DNA of 64,000 nt from Actinoplanes siamensis. Its GTDB lineage: Bacteria; Actinomycetota; Actinomycetes; Mycobacteriales; Micromonosporaceae. The position numbers were made by a program, and so were the translations under genes. Shown here one piece after another: positions 22,882 to 32,878 of the stretch. Position 1 is the first letter of the stretch. Every line of letters begins with the position of its first letter. The notes beneath the pieces were generated by a model. The model made no database searches and had not been told where the DNA came from. It saw nothing but the letters and a program-made list of their open reading frames with translations. The stretch lies in NCBI RefSeq assembly GCF_016862395.1, contig NZ_BOMW01000033.1, positions 62,001 through 126,000 of the forward strand, read 5' to 3'.

Positions 22882-23319
22882 ATGACTACTCGCACCATGT
22901 CCCGACCGATCGAGGCCACCATGACCGACCCGTCGCTGGGCCTGCCGACCATCTCGATGGCGGTCCCCATGCCTGGGTTCCCGGCGCACAAGGAATTCGT
23001 CCTGGTGCGACTGAACGACGACGGTCTGCTCTACGCTCTCACCTCGCTCGACAACCCGGAGCTGCGCTTCCTGGTGGCCCCTCCGGAGCCGTTCTTCCCG
23101 GAATACGCCCCGGAGATCGACGACGCGGTGTTCGCGGCGCTGAACACCAAGGACCCGGACCGCGTGCTGCTGCTGACCGTCATCACCGCGAGCAAGGAGG
23201 AGACCACCGCGAACCTTCTCGCACCGATCGTGGTGGACCGCGACAGCATGCGCGCCATGCAGACGATCCTGACCGGCTCGGGTTACCCGGTCCGGGCGAT
23301 CATGAATCGGGCGTTCTGA
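22882..23319 (+). CDS. fliW: Flagellar assembly factor FliW
   Basis: FliW binds either flagellin or CsrA and so couples flagellin level to its translation. The ~145-residue product has the FliW barrel pattern: GFPAHKEFVLVRLNDDGLLY, FLVAPPEPFFPEYAPEID, RVLLLTVIT and NLLAPIVVDRDSMRAMQTIL. ATG 22882 follows TGAGG by 5 nt; GTG 22876 (GTGA overlap with flgL) is an alternative. A hairpin separates it from csrA. Confidence 0.95.
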   Translation: MTTRTMSRPIEATMTDPSLGLPTISMAVPMPGFPAHKEFVLVRLNDDGLLYALTSLDNPELRFLVAPPEPFFPEYAPEIDDAVFAALNTKDPDRVLLLTVITASKEETTANLLAPIVVDRDSMRAMQTILTGSGYPVRAIMNRAF

Positions 23320-23331
23320 ACCTCCCGTGCA

Positions 23332-23361
23332 GGCGCGGTCGCGAACCCTTGCGGCCGCGCC
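23332..23361 (+). terminator. Hairpin between fliW and csrA
   Basis: GGCGCGG (23332-23338) pairs with CCGCGCC (23355-23361), followed by TTTG. It is a weak intrinsic terminator or attenuator inside the operon that could lower csrA relative to fliW. Confidence 0.45.
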
Positions 23362-23401
23362 TTTGCCATGCTGTCCGTTCCATGGCTGGAGGAGGGCGTC
23401 G

Positions 23402-23641
23402 ATGCTTGTGCTGACCAGGCGAGCCGGAGAGAGCGTGATGATCGGCGACGATGTCGTGATCACCGTGCTCGAGGCCCGGGGCGACGTCATCCGGCTGGGC
23501 ATCCAGGCTCCGCGCGACGTGCAGGTGCACCGCGAGGAGGTGTACCGGGAGCTGCAGGAGGCGAACCGGGAGGCCGCGTCGCCGAGCGACGAGGCCGTGG
23601 ACGCGATCGCCCGGATGATGCGGGAGAAGCCGGCCGAGTGA
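23402..23641 (+). CDS. csrA: Translational regulator CsrA
   Basis: CsrA is a dimeric RNA-binding repressor of GGA-containing leaders. The 79-residue product starts MLVLTRRAGESVMIGDDVVI and continues RLGIQAPRDVQVHREEVYRE, with the RNA-binding Leu4/Arg6 and Arg44-type residues of the family. The C-tail is ~18 residues longer than in enteric CsrA. ATG 23402 is 6 nt after GGAGGAGG. It is the last gene of the flgN operon, next to its antagonist FliW. Confidence 0.97.
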   Translation: MLVLTRRAGESVMIGDDVVITVLEARGDVIRLGIQAPRDVQVHREEVYRELQEANREAASPSDEAVDAIARMMREKPAE

Positions 23642-23761
23642 GAGCCGCGCCCGCCGCTGACCGTGACGGGCGCACCTCACCTGCACCGGCGGCTGACCCC
23701 GGGGACAACGTATGGTCGGCATTCTTCTCCACGACAGAGAACTTCGGTCGGGGAGCGGACA

Positions 23762-24511
23762 GTGGTCGCAGAGCGGGAATCAGTCATCGGCGGCGGTGCG
23801 ATCGGCACCGCGTGCGCGCTTGACCTGACGGTGGACGCACACGTGCACACCGGTTTCTCGGCCGGGCGGGACGCCGTCGGCGTGGTGGTCTCGGCCGCCG
23901 ACCGCGCCGGCCTGACCGCGCTCACCTTCGCCGACCAGGCCGGGCCGGACACCACCTGGCTGACCGCGTACGCGGACGCCGTGCGCCGGGCCCGGCACCG
24001 CACCGAGATGACGCTGCGGGTGGCCGTCGAGGTGGAGGTGGTCCGCCCGGACGGCTGGCTGGCCCTCCCGCCCGACCTGACCCAGCTGGACGCCCTGTCG
24101 GTGGCGATCTCCGCCCTGCCGCTCGGCGACGAGTTGCTGGACGTCCGGTCGGTCCGGGCCCGGCTCGCGGCCGGCGAGACGACAGTCGAGCGGGTGGCGG
24201 AGGATCTGGTCACGGCCACCGTGCGCGGTCTGGAGCGGGCCTCCCGGTATGTGCCCACCCAGCTTGCCCGCCCGCTCGTGCTGCTGACCCAGGCCGGTGT
24301 CGACGACGCCGCGGTGTCGCCCTCGCTGATCGGCGAGCTGGCCGCCGCGTGCCGGGCCACCGGCACCGTGGTGGAGATCAGCGAGGCCTGGCGCAGCCCG
24401 TCCCCGCGCCTGGTGGCGATGCTGCGGGACGCCGGTGTGACGCTGGTGCCCGCGAGTGACGCCCGGTACGCCGCCGAGGTGGGCGGCTGGCAGTACCTGC
24501 GACGAGTCTGA
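23762..24511 (+). CDS. PHP-domain metal-dependent phosphoesterase-like protein
   Basis: The 249-residue product has the PHP signature near its start, V24-D25-A26-H27-V28-H29-T30, with later candidates for metal ligands in VAVEVEVV and PASDARY. PHP domains hydrolyse phosphoesters with two or three metal ions; a substrate cannot be assigned. GTG 23762 has GGGGAG six bases upstream; the in-frame start at 23663 would add unconserved sequence. It follows csrA by 120 bp and is probably a separate unit. Confidence 0.75.
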   Translation: MVAERESVIGGGAIGTACALDLTVDAHVHTGFSAGRDAVGVVVSAADRAGLTALTFADQAGPDTTWLTAYADAVRRARHRTEMTLRVAVEVEVVRPDGWLALPPDLTQLDALSVAISALPLGDELLDVRSVRARLAAGETTVERVAEDLVTATVRGLERASRYVPTQLARPLVLLTQAGVDDAAVSPSLIGELAAACRATGTVVEISEAWRSPSPRLVAMLRDAGVTLVPASDARYAAEVGGWQYLRRV

Positions 24512-24595
24512 CCACTGTCTCCGCGAAAGTGAACACGGGTCGCGGTCGCCTCCGTACTCTCTGTGATGCCAGCACTTCAGCATGGGAGAGATGCG

Positions 24596-25414
24596 ATGAG
24601 TATGGTTCAGCAGGCCATCGAGGTGAGTGCGCCGCTGCACACGGTGTACGAACAACTCGCCGCGTTCGAGAACTACCCGCGGTTCATGACCGGGGTCCGT
24701 CAGGTCACCCCGACCGGAGGCGACCAGACGCACTGGATCATGGACGTCGACGGCAAGCGCCGGGAATTCGACGCGCAGATCATCGAGCGGACCCCGGACG
24801 AGCGGGTCTCCTGGTCCACCATGGAGGGCCCGCTCCTCGCCGAGACCATCACGCTGCGCCCGATGGGGGAGACGAAGACCCAGATCGTCGCTCAGCTCGA
24901 GGCCGACATCGCCTTCCTCATGCCCAGCGACAGGCACGGACAGGAATCGCTGAACCGCCGTCTCAAAGCCGATCTGACCACGTTCAAGGGCCTGGTCGAG
25001 AGCGGGGTCCTGGGCGGTCGACCGATGCCCACCGGGGCCAGCAGCAAGCGCCTGGCCAGCCCGTCGCACACGCTGTTCGGCACCTCCCGCGACTTCGCCT
25101 CACCGGCCTCGGTGGCCGCTCGGGTGCACAAGCACCCACCGGCCACGCAGCCCGCGCCGGAGCCGGGCGCGGGCTGGGACACCGGCGCCGCCGACCTGGG
25201 CAACGCCGACCCGACCGGCACCGGGCTCACCGACAACCCGCTGCACCACCCGGCCGGCCCGGGGAACCTGCCGGGCGGCGGAGAGCAGACGACCAGGCGT
25301 GGTGCCGGACCGATGGGCGGCATGTCCGGGACCGCCCGGATGGGCGGGAACACCGCGGCCGGCGACAACTGGGGCAGCGGGATGATCAACGAAGAGGATC
25401 GCGGCATCGGCTGA
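24596..25414 (+). CDS. START/SRPBCC (cyclase/dehydrase-like) protein
   Basis: The first ~145 residues look like a START-type helix-grip fold of the polyketide cyclase/coenzyme Q-binding group: QAIEVSAPLHTVYEQLAAFE, YPRFMTGVRQV, then RVSWSTMEGP. The ~125-residue tail is Gly/Pro/Thr-rich and probably disordered, ending in a Gly/Met-rich segment. The ATG at 24596 follows GGGAGAG. Its ligand is unknown. It ends at a strong terminator facing the histidine kinase gene. Confidence 0.8.
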   Translation: MSMVQQAIEVSAPLHTVYEQLAAFENYPRFMTGVRQVTPTGGDQTHWIMDVDGKRREFDAQIIERTPDERVSWSTMEGPLLAETITLRPMGETKTQIVAQLEADIAFLMPSDRHGQESLNRRLKADLTTFKGLVESGVLGGRPMPTGASSKRLASPSHTLFGTSRDFASPASVAARVHKHPPATQPAPEPGAGWDTGAADLGNADPTGTGLTDNPLHHPAGPGNLPGGGEQTTRRGAGPMGGMSGTARMGGNTAAGDNWGSGMINEEDRGIG

Positions 25415-25436
25415 CCGGGCCGATCCCGACCGGACA

Positions 25437-25462
25437 GGGCCGCTCCCGCACGGGAGCGGCCC
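25437..25462. terminator. Terminator between convergent genes
   Basis: A perfect 12-bp stem with a 2-nt loop (GGGCCGCTCCCG and its complement) is followed by TTGTGT on the plus strand. It lies between the START-like gene (plus) and the histidine kinase (minus). Confidence 0.85.
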
Positions 25463-25477
25463 TTGTGTCGCGCGCGG

Positions 25478-26875
25478 CTACGGCAACGTCGGGGAGGGCG
25501 TCTCGCCCGGCGCCCGGGGCGCGGTCTCCAGGGTGATCAGCAGGCGGGCGCCCCGCGGCTTCGCGTGTTCGTAACGCAGCGAGCCGCCGTTCGCCTCCAC
25601 CAGGTGCCGGGCGATGAACAGGCCCAACCCGGCGCCCCGGATGAACCTGCCGAAGAGATTGGGCAGCAGGTCATCCGGAATGCCCGGACCGCTGTCCCGG
25701 ACCTCCAGCAACACCGTCTCCGGGCCCTCCCGATCGGCCCGGACCTCGACCGGGGCCGCGCCGTGCGCCAGCGCGTTCTTCAGCAGGTTCTCCACCACCG
25801 CGATCAGGTGGCCGCGGTCGGCCAGCGCGGAGAGGCCGTCGTCGATGGTGATCTTCACCTGGTCCGCGCCGCCGGTGACCCTGGTGGCCGCCTCGGCGAC
25901 CTCGCGCAGCGGCACCGGCACCCGCCGCGCGGTGACCGCGCCGGTGTCCAGCCGGAACAGCAGCTGCAGGTCGTTCATCATCTTGACCAGCCGCCGGGTG
26001 TTCTTGTCGACCTTCCGGGCCAGCTCCAGCCGGATGTCGTCGGGCAGATCCCCCCAGTCCGCGCAGAGCAGCTCGGCGAGGCTGGCGATCGAGCTGATCG
26101 GCTGCGCCATGTCGTGGGTGAGCATCGAGGTGAGGTCGTTCTTGAAGGCGAGCGCCGAGGCCAGCTGGGCGTTGCCGCGCTCCAGCTCGTCGGCGTGCCG
26201 GCTGAGCGCCTCCTCGGCGCGCTTGCGCTCGGCGATGTCGACGTAGGTGGCCACGTACCCGCGCGGGGCGCCAGCCTCGTCGGCGATGGTGGCCACGGTG
26301 GCCAGCACCGGGACGGTGGTGCCGTCGGCGCGGGGCAGCAGCCAGTCGCCGCCGGCGCCGGGCAGGGGTGGCGCGGGTGCCTCGGCGACGGTGTCGTAAC
26401 CGGTCAGCTCACGCCAGCGGCGGTTCACGTCGATGACCCGGTAGTTGGCGTCGAGCACCATCACCGCCTCGTTCATCGACTGCCACAGGGTCTCGGCGAA
26501 GTCCGGCCGCAGGCGCGGTTCGGCAGCGGGCCCGGGGGGCGCGGGCGGGGGCGGGGGCGCGTCGAGGCGGTACACCAGGGCGGCGAGCACCGTCACCACG
26601 GTGATGCCGCCGAGGAAGAGGGCCGATCCGGAGGCGACCGCGGCCGCGGCGATCAGGGCGACGGTGACGCCCCAGATCGCCGACCGCTTCCGCCCGCCAC
26701 GGACGGCGTAGATCAGCAGGGCAAGTCCGGCCACGATCAGGCCGGCCGCCGGAGCGGGTGTGGCGCCGCCAACTTCCAGGAAGCCGATGACGGCCACCGT
26801 GGCCCCGGCGCATCCGGCGATCACCCGGGACAGATCGCCCACGCCGCGCGCCGCGATATGCACACATACCCCCAT
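25478..26875 (-). CDS. PAS-domain membrane histidine kinase
   Basis: This is a two-component sensor kinase. Hydrophobic segments span ~15-102 (about four short helices). A PAS domain (~125-215) with a PAC-like GYVATYVDIAERKRAEE end follows, then a HisKA domain with phosphoacceptor His254 (LTHDMAQPISS). The HATPase domain has an N-box (ENLLKNALAHG, ~362), DSGPGIPDDLL and GAGLGLFIARHL. No response regulator is adjacent; the nearest is at 28864 on the other strand. The ATG at 26875 has no clear Shine-Dalgarno and lies in the loop of a long inverted repeat. Confidence 0.87.
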   Translation of the reverse strand: MGVCVHIAARGVGDLSRVIAGCAGATVAVIGFLEVGGATPAPAAGLIVAGLALLIYAVRGGRKRSAIWGVTVALIAAAAVASGSALFLGGITVVTVLAALVYRLDAPPPPPAPPGPAAEPRLRPDFAETLWQSMNEAVMVLDANYRVIDVNRRWRELTGYDTVAEAPAPPLPGAGGDWLLPRADGTTVPVLATVATIADEAGAPRGYVATYVDIAERKRAEEALSRHADELERGNAQLASALAFKNDLTSMLTHDMAQPISSIASLAELLCADWGDLPDDIRLELARKVDKNTRRLVKMMNDLQLLFRLDTGAVTARRVPVPLREVAEAATRVTGGADQVKITIDDGLSALADRGHLIAVVENLLKNALAHGAAPVEVRADREGPETVLLEVRDSGPGIPDDLLPNLFGRFIRGAGLGLFIARHLVEANGGSLRYEHAKPRGARLLITLETAPRAPGETPSPTLP

Positions 26876-26905
26876 GACGTGAGGAAATGAGCATATCGCG
26901 GCGCG
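26847..26905 (-). promoter_or_regulatory. 15-bp inverted repeat enclosing the kinase start codon
   Basis: CGCGCCGCGATATGC and its exact complement lie at 26847-26861 and 26891-26905, with a 29-bp spacer that holds the kinase ATG (26875). In RNA it would form a 15-bp stem with the start codon in the loop; in DNA it could be an operator. Confidence 0.75.
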
Positions 26906-26924
26906 ATCGACTGATTACCCGTCG

Positions 26925-27155
26925 TCACTTACCCGCCCAGAAGAACCCTTTCTCCAGGCGGACCTTGCTACCCACGCGGGCGATCTGAGCATGCATCCGG
27001 TTCGCGTGATGGCCGCAGAAGGCCAGGTCACCGCCGCTGCTCAGGGTCACTTCGAGTTTGGCGGCCGCGCCACAACGGTCGCAGCGCTCGGTGAGCTCGC
27101 CGACGGTGTCGATCTCGGGCGACAGCAGGGTGGTCATATCGCTCTCCTTGCTCAT
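26925..27155 (-). CDS. Small Cys-rich protein (actinobacterial DUF7455-like)
   Basis: This 76-residue (or 70 from the ATG at 27137) soluble protein contains CDRCGAAAKLEV and FCGHHANRMH, which together could bind one zinc ion (two Cys, then Cys-x-His-His). Proteins of this type are conserved in actinobacteria but have no assigned role. It lies upstream of, and in the same direction as, the histidine kinase with a 49-bp gap containing the inverted repeat. Confidence 0.75.
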   Translation of the reverse strand: MSKESDMTTLLSPEIDTVGELTERCDRCGAAAKLEVTLSSGGDLAFCGHHANRMHAQIARVGSKVRLEKGFFWAGK

Positions 27156-27375
27156 GGCCGAATGAAGCGGCGCTCAACGGCGGTGTGCAGCGTCCTGACA
27201 GCGGACTAGATCGGCCCAGGGCCAGATGGCCTTAGCGGTTCGGACCCCTTGTGACCGGTGCAACGCCGATGCACCGGACCGCGACCCGGACCAGCACCTC
27301 TCCGTCTCCAACATTCCCGCAAGCCGCTCCGGCATGCCCCCTGGGGCCGGTGCACCTGACTGAGGGAGACATTCG

Positions 27376-28647
<1,272 letters not shown>

Positions 28648-28740
28648 CCCGGACCCGGCGCCACCGGGAGATGCGCGGTTTCCGTGGCGAGCCGGCGCTG
28701 GTGGTGCGATTCACCGCTGCCTACCCGGATGGGCCGAACC

Positions 28741-28778
28741 GGACACGCCCGTCGCGACCCTTCGTGGCGGGCGTGTCC
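28741..28778. terminator. Terminator after the S8 protease gene
   Basis: GGACACGCCCG (28741-28751) pairs with CGGGCGTGTCC (28768-28778). It lies about 95 bp after the protease stop and before the response regulator. Confidence 0.7.
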
Positions 28779-28863
28779 CGTCCGGCCGCTGCTCGGCAAA
28801 CTGCCCAACTCGACGCCTCGCGGCGGCTAGCGTGAGATCGACCCCAGCCCGCGAGGAGGACCC

Positions 28864-29268
28864 ATGTCCGAGGCGCCGGTCGCCGAAACGCCGACCATCC
28901 TGGTCGTCGACGACGAAGAAGATCTCCGCGACATCATGCGCCGCATGCTGGAGCGCAAAGGGTACGCGGCCCTGGTGGCCGGTGACCCGGACGAGGCCAT
29001 CTCGGTCTGCCGGGAGCACCCGGGCGACATCGACGTCCTGGTCACCGACCTGACCCTGCCGGGCGGGAAGTCCGGCGGCGAACTGGCCGGCACGGTCATC
29101 CAGATGCGCCCGGAGACCGGCGTGGTCTTCATCTCCGGCCTGCCCAAGGACATCGCCGTCACCAAGGGCCTGGTCGGTGAGGACGCCCTCCTGGTCAAGA
29201 AGCCCTTCACCGCCGACGCGCTGCTGAGCGCCCTTCGAACAGTACTGAACAACGGAAAAGCGGACTAG
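28864..29268 (+). CDS. Single-domain (CheY-like) response regulator
   Basis: This is a receiver domain without an output domain, 134 residues. The acidic pocket is DDEED (~16-20), the phospho-acceptor is Asp62 (VTDLTLPGG) and the switch Lys lies in LVKKPFTAD. Such stand-alone receivers act in chemotaxis, phosphorelays or as phosphate sinks. It may pair with the orphan kinase 2 kb away, but that is only proximity. ATG 28864 follows GAGGAGG. Confidence 0.92.
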   Translation: MSEAPVAETPTILVVDDEEDLRDIMRRMLERKGYAALVAGDPDEAISVCREHPGDIDVLVTDLTLPGGKSGGELAGTVIQMRPETGVVFISGLPKDIAVTKGLVGEDALLVKKPFTADALLSALRTVLNNGKAD

Positions 29269-29292
29269 CCGCAGCCAACACGCGTCTCGCCC

Positions 29293-29357
29293 GTCGATGA
29301 CGAGAGCCGCAAAACGGCTAACGGAGTGGGGTCGGTTCCAGCGCTCCCGTCATCGAC
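29293..29357. terminator. Nested inverted repeat between convergent genes
   Basis: The outer arms GTCGATGACG (29293-29302) and CGTCATCGAC (29348-29357) enclose a small AGCCG-CAAAA-CGGCT hairpin. It lies between the response regulator (plus) and the methyltransferase (minus). A terminator role is likely; no T-run is seen. Confidence 0.5.
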
Positions 29358-29409
29358 CAGAAGGGGCGGAACGCCACGGCGCCGAAGGCGACGCGATCAA
29401 GCCCAGCGA

Positions 29410-30171
29410 TCAAGCCGAGACGCAACCGTAGGGAACACTCAGCTCACCCAACCGCCAGCGCGCCGGCCCGTCGAGCACCGGCCAGCCCTCGGCGCGCATC
29501 CGACGCACCGTGGCCAGCCACCGCTGCCGTGGCCCGAACGGCGTCGCCTCGGTGTCCCACGCCCTGCGCAGCGCGCGCAGCAGGTCGTGCACCGGATGAC
29601 CGGGCACGTTGTGGTGGATCAGCGCCTTCGGCAGCCGCTCGGCGAAGACCAGGGGGTGTTCCAGGACGGGCAACCGCGCGGACAGCGTGAGCGTCGACGG
29701 CAGGCCGCCGTCGACCACCACCCAGGTGGCGATCCGGCCCAGCTCGTCACAGGTGCCCTCGACGAGCAGCGCGCCGGTGCCGGTCATCTGCCGCCAGGCC
29801 GCGGTCACCTCGTCCTCGCCGTACTGCCGGAGCACGTTGAACGCGCGCACCACCACCGGCGCGAGCCCGGCCAGCTCGAAGCCGCCGCGGCGGAACTCCA
29901 GGCGGGGCGGGTCCGCGTGCGGCTGGGCGGCCGACACCCGGTCCGGATCGATCTCCAGACCGACCACCGTGACGTCGCTCCGGACCGCGGCCGCCAGCCG
30001 GCTCCGGAGCTCGACGGCCGTGACCGGCGTGGCGCCGTACCCCAGGTCGACGACCAGGGGCACGGCTGCCGCCGTCAGTAGATCCCGGCACCGGTACGCG
30101 ATGAAGTTGTCCACCCGCCGTAGACGGTTCGGGTTGGTGGTGCCCCGGGTGATCGCGCCGACCGGCTTCAC
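29410..30171 (-). CDS. Class I SAM-dependent methyltransferase-like protein
   Basis: The 253-residue product has a Rossmann-type SAM region: VVDLGYGATPVTAVELRSRL (~40-59, motif I) and VVGLEIDPDRV (~69-79, motif II). The substrate is unknown. GTG 30171 lies 6 nt after the SDR stop with GTAGGTCAG before it, so it is probably co-transcribed with the SDR. A much longer reading upstream is in the SDR's shadow and is rejected. Confidence 0.75.
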   Translation of the reverse strand: MKPVGAITRGTTNPNRLRRVDNFIAYRCRDLLTAAAVPLVVDLGYGATPVTAVELRSRLAAAVRSDVTVVGLEIDPDRVSAAQPHADPPRLEFRRGGFELAGLAPVVVRAFNVLRQYGEDEVTAAWRQMTGTGALLVEGTCDELGRIATWVVVDGGLPSTLTLSARLPVLEHPLVFAERLPKALIHHNVPGHPVHDLLRALRRAWDTEATPFGPRQRWLATVRRMRAEGWPVLDGPARWRLGELSVPYGCVSA

Positions 30172-30176
30172 CTGAC

Positions 30177-30932
30177 CTACAGCTCCCGGTGCACCTTGTG
30201 CTGAGCGGCCTGGGCGATCGGGCGGACCACCAGCCGGTCGATGTTCACGTGTTGCGGCCGGGTCGCCGCGAACGCGATCACGTCCGCGATGTCGTCGGCC
30301 AGCAGCGGCTCCTTGACGCCGGCGTAGACGGCGTCGGCCCGGTCCCGGTCGCCGCCGAAGCGGTTGAGCGAGAACTCGTCGGTGCGCACCATGCCCGGGT
30401 CGATCTCGATCACCCGGACCGGCTTGCCGGACAGCTCCAGCCGCAGCGTCCCGACCAGGGCGGTTTGCGCGTGCTTCGCCGCGACATAACCCCCACCGCC
30501 TTCGTACGGCGTGAAGGCCGCCGTCGACCCGACCGTCACGATCGTCCCGGCCCCGCTCGCCTCCAGCGCCGGCAGCAGCGCCTTGGTGACCCGCAGGGTG
30601 CCCAGCACGTTCACGTCGAACATCGCCTGCCAGTCGCCGGCCGAGCTGTTCGCCACCGGGTCCAGCCCGATCGCCCCGCCGGCGTTGTTGACCAGCAGGG
30701 CCAACGTCCCGTCCAAGCCGGCCACCGTGGCGGCCAGCCCGGCCACCGACTCGTCCGAGGTGATGTCGCACGTGACAGCTGTCGCGTTCGTCCCGATCTC
30801 CTTGGCCAGCGCGTCCAGCCGGTCCGCCCGGCGGGCCGCGGCGACCACGTGAAACCCCTCGCCGGCCAGGCGGCGGGCGGTCGCCTCGCCGATTCCGCTG
30901 GACGCCCCGGTGACCACTGCGATTCTCTGCAT
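30177..30932 (-). CDS. Short-chain dehydrogenase/reductase
   Basis: This is a classical SDR of 251 residues: TGASSGIG cofactor loop (~9-16), NNAG (~88-91), catalytic Ser in VGSTAAF and the Y-x-x-x-K pair in GYVAAKHA. Asp and Arg in AARRADRLD suggest NADP(H). The substrate is unknown. ATG 30932 is preceded by CAGGAT plus six bases, which could be a leaderless -10 or a weak Shine-Dalgarno. Confidence 0.93.
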   Translation of the reverse strand: MQRIAVVTGASSGIGEATARRLAGEGFHVVAAARRADRLDALAKEIGTNATAVTCDITSDESVAGLAATVAGLDGTLALLVNNAGGAIGLDPVANSSAGDWQAMFDVNVLGTLRVTKALLPALEASGAGTIVTVGSTAAFTPYEGGGGYVAAKHAQTALVGTLRLELSGKPVRVIEIDPGMVRTDEFSLNRFGGDRDRADAVYAGVKEPLLADDIADVIAFAATRPQHVNIDRLVVRPIAQAAQHKVHREL

Positions 30933-31061
30933 GCTCAGATCCTGCCTCATGACCTGAGTCACCCCTGCCCGGCTGCGTAGTGGTTCAGCGCACGCCGATG
31001 GGGAAGATGACAAGTAGGCAACGACTCCGTCGTCTGGCGAACCCGATTGGAGGGCCGGAAC

Positions 31062-32351
31062 GTGGCCGAGGTCTGCTGGCCCACCCCGCGGCGCATCGCC
31101 ACCCTCTCGGTGCACACGTCACCCCTGGAACAACCGGGCACCGGCGACGCCGGCGGGATGAACGTCTACATCGTCGAGGTGTCCAAGCGGCTCGCCGCCG
31201 CCGGCGTCGAGGTGGAGATCTTCACCCGGGCCACCTCCAGCGACCTGCCGCCGATGGTGGAGATGGCGCCGGGGGTGCACGTGCGGCACGTCACCGCGGG
31301 GCCCTACGAGGGACTGAACAAGGAGGAGCTCTCCTCCCAGCTGTGCGCGTTCACCACGGGTGTGCTGCGGGCCGAGGCGGCGCATCCGCCGGGCCACTAC
31401 GACCTGATCCACTCGCACTACTGGCTCTCCGGCCAGGTCGGCTGGCTGGCCCGGGAGCGCTGGGGCGTGCCGCACGTGCACACCGCGCACACCCTGGCCA
31501 AGGTGAAGAACCGGCTGATCGCCACGGGCGACCGCCCGGAGCCGAAGGCCCGGGTGATCGGCGAGGAGCAGGTGGTCGCCGAGTCCGACCGGCTGGTCGC
31601 CAACACCCGGTTCGAGGCACAGGATCTGATCACGCATTATCAGGCCGATCCGGCCCGGGTCAGCGTCGTGCAGCCGGGGGTCGACCTGGAGCGGTTCCGG
31701 CCCGGTCCGGCCGACCGGGCCCGGTTCGGGCTGCGCGAGCGGGACCGGATCGTCGCGTTCGTCGGCCGGATCCAGCCGCTCAAGGCCCCGGACGTGCTGA
31801 TTTCCGCGCTCGCCGGGTTGCGTGCCCGCGGCGCCGGGGACGTCACCCTGGTGATCTGCGGCGGCCCCAGCGGCAGCGGCCTGGAGCGGCCCACCGCGCT
31901 GATCGACCTGGCCGCCTCGCTCGGCGTCGCCGACTCGGTGGTGTTCCTGCCACCGCAGACCGGCGCCGGCCTGGCCGCCCTCTACCGCGCCGCCGACCTG
32001 GTCGCGGTGCCGTCCTACAACGAGTCGTTCGGGCTGGTCGCGCTGGAGGCCCAGGCCTGCGGCACGCCGGTGGTGGCGGCCGCGGTCGGCGGCCTGGTCA
32101 CCGCGGTCCGCGACGGCGAGAGCGGCGTGCTGGTCGACGGCCACGACCCGACCGACTGGGCGCGGGTGCTGGACCGGTTGCTCGCCGCGCCGGGCCTGCG
32201 CCGCCGCCTGTCGGGCGGCGCGGTCGCCCACGCCTCGCAGTTCTCCTGGGACCGGACCGTGGAGCGGCTGTTGCGGGTCTACCGTGACGCGGTGAGCGAG
32301 CACCGGGCGCTGATCGCGGCCCGGGTGGAGGGGGCGTCCTGCGCATGGTGA
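31062..32351 (+). CDS. mshA: D-inositol-3-phosphate glycosyltransferase (mycothiol synthesis)
   Basis: MshA makes the first committed step of mycothiol synthesis, adding GlcNAc to inositol-3-phosphate. This is a 429-residue GT4-type enzyme with signatures RRIATLSVHTSPLEQPGTGD, GGMNVYI, HSHYWLSGQVGWL, VKNRL and the C-terminal nucleotide-binding region YNESFGLVALEAQACGTPVV. GTG 31062 is 8 nt after GGAGG; TTG 31047 has no Shine-Dalgarno. The next gene overlaps its end by 7 nt. Confidence 0.96.
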   Translation: MAEVCWPTPRRIATLSVHTSPLEQPGTGDAGGMNVYIVEVSKRLAAAGVEVEIFTRATSSDLPPMVEMAPGVHVRHVTAGPYEGLNKEELSSQLCAFTTGVLRAEAAHPPGHYDLIHSHYWLSGQVGWLARERWGVPHVHTAHTLAKVKNRLIATGDRPEPKARVIGEEQVVAESDRLVANTRFEAQDLITHYQADPARVSVVQPGVDLERFRPGPADRARFGLRERDRIVAFVGRIQPLKAPDVLISALAGLRARGAGDVTLVICGGPSGSGLERPTALIDLAASLGVADSVVFLPPQTGAGLAALYRAADLVAVPSYNESFGLVALEAQACGTPVVAAAVGGLVTAVRDGESGVLVDGHDPTDWARVLDRLLAAPGLRRRLSGGAVAHASQFSWDRTVERLLRVYRDAVSEHRALIAARVEGASCAW

Positions 32352-32878
32352 AGGACCTGATCGAGCGGGCTCTCGACGAGCGCGAGCTGGAGTGGGAAGC
32401 GACCGGCGACTCGTCGTGGGTGGTCACCCTCCCCGGCTCGCACAAGCTCAAGACGGCGTGCAACCTGATCGCCGGCGAGCACGCGTTGCGGATCGAGGCG
32501 TTCGTGATGCGCCAGCCCGACGAGCGCCGCGAGGAGTTGTGGGCCTGGCTGCTGCGGCGCAACGCCCGGATGTACGGGGTGGCCTTCTCCATCGACGCGG
32601 CCGGCGACGTCTACCTGACCGGGCGCGTCTCGCTGAAGGGCCTGGACGAGGACGAACTGGACCGGCTGCTGGGCGCGGTGCTGACCTATGCCGACGAGTC
32701 GTTCGACACGATGCTGGAGATCGGATTCGGTACGTCGATCCGGCGCGAGTGGGAGTGGCGCGTCAAGCGCGGTGAGTCCCTGGCGAACCTCCAAGCGTTC
32801 CGGCACTTCGCCGCGCCCGCAGCGTCCACTTCGGACGGCTCCGGTGGGTCCACATCGGAGCAGCGCGCTGCGGGCTGA
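32345..32878 (+). CDS. YbjN-domain protein next to mshA
   Basis: This 177-residue soluble protein has a YbjN-like fold region (SSWVVTLPGSHKLKTACNLI, then RRNARMYGVAFSIDAAGDVY, YADESFD). The gene is often adjacent to mshA in actinobacteria. YbjN domains resemble type III secretion chaperones; the role here is unknown. It starts at ATG 32345, overlapping mshA, so it is translationally coupled. The last ~20 residues are Ser/Gly-rich. Confidence 0.85.
   Translation: MVKDLIERALDERELEWEATGDSSWVVTLPGSHKLKTACNLIAGEHALRIEAFVMRQPDERREELWAWLLRRNARMYGVAFSIDAAGDVYLTGRVSLKGLDEDELDRLLGAVLTYADESFDTMLEIGFGTSIRREWEWRVKRGESLANLQAFRHFAAPAASTSDGSGGSTSEQRAAG

Noticed and set aside
27260..27282. TcrA-like GCAACGC-N4-GCACCGG upstream of the S8 protease
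   Set aside because: Two mismatches per unit compared with the remembered consensus and no FliA-type promoter beside it.
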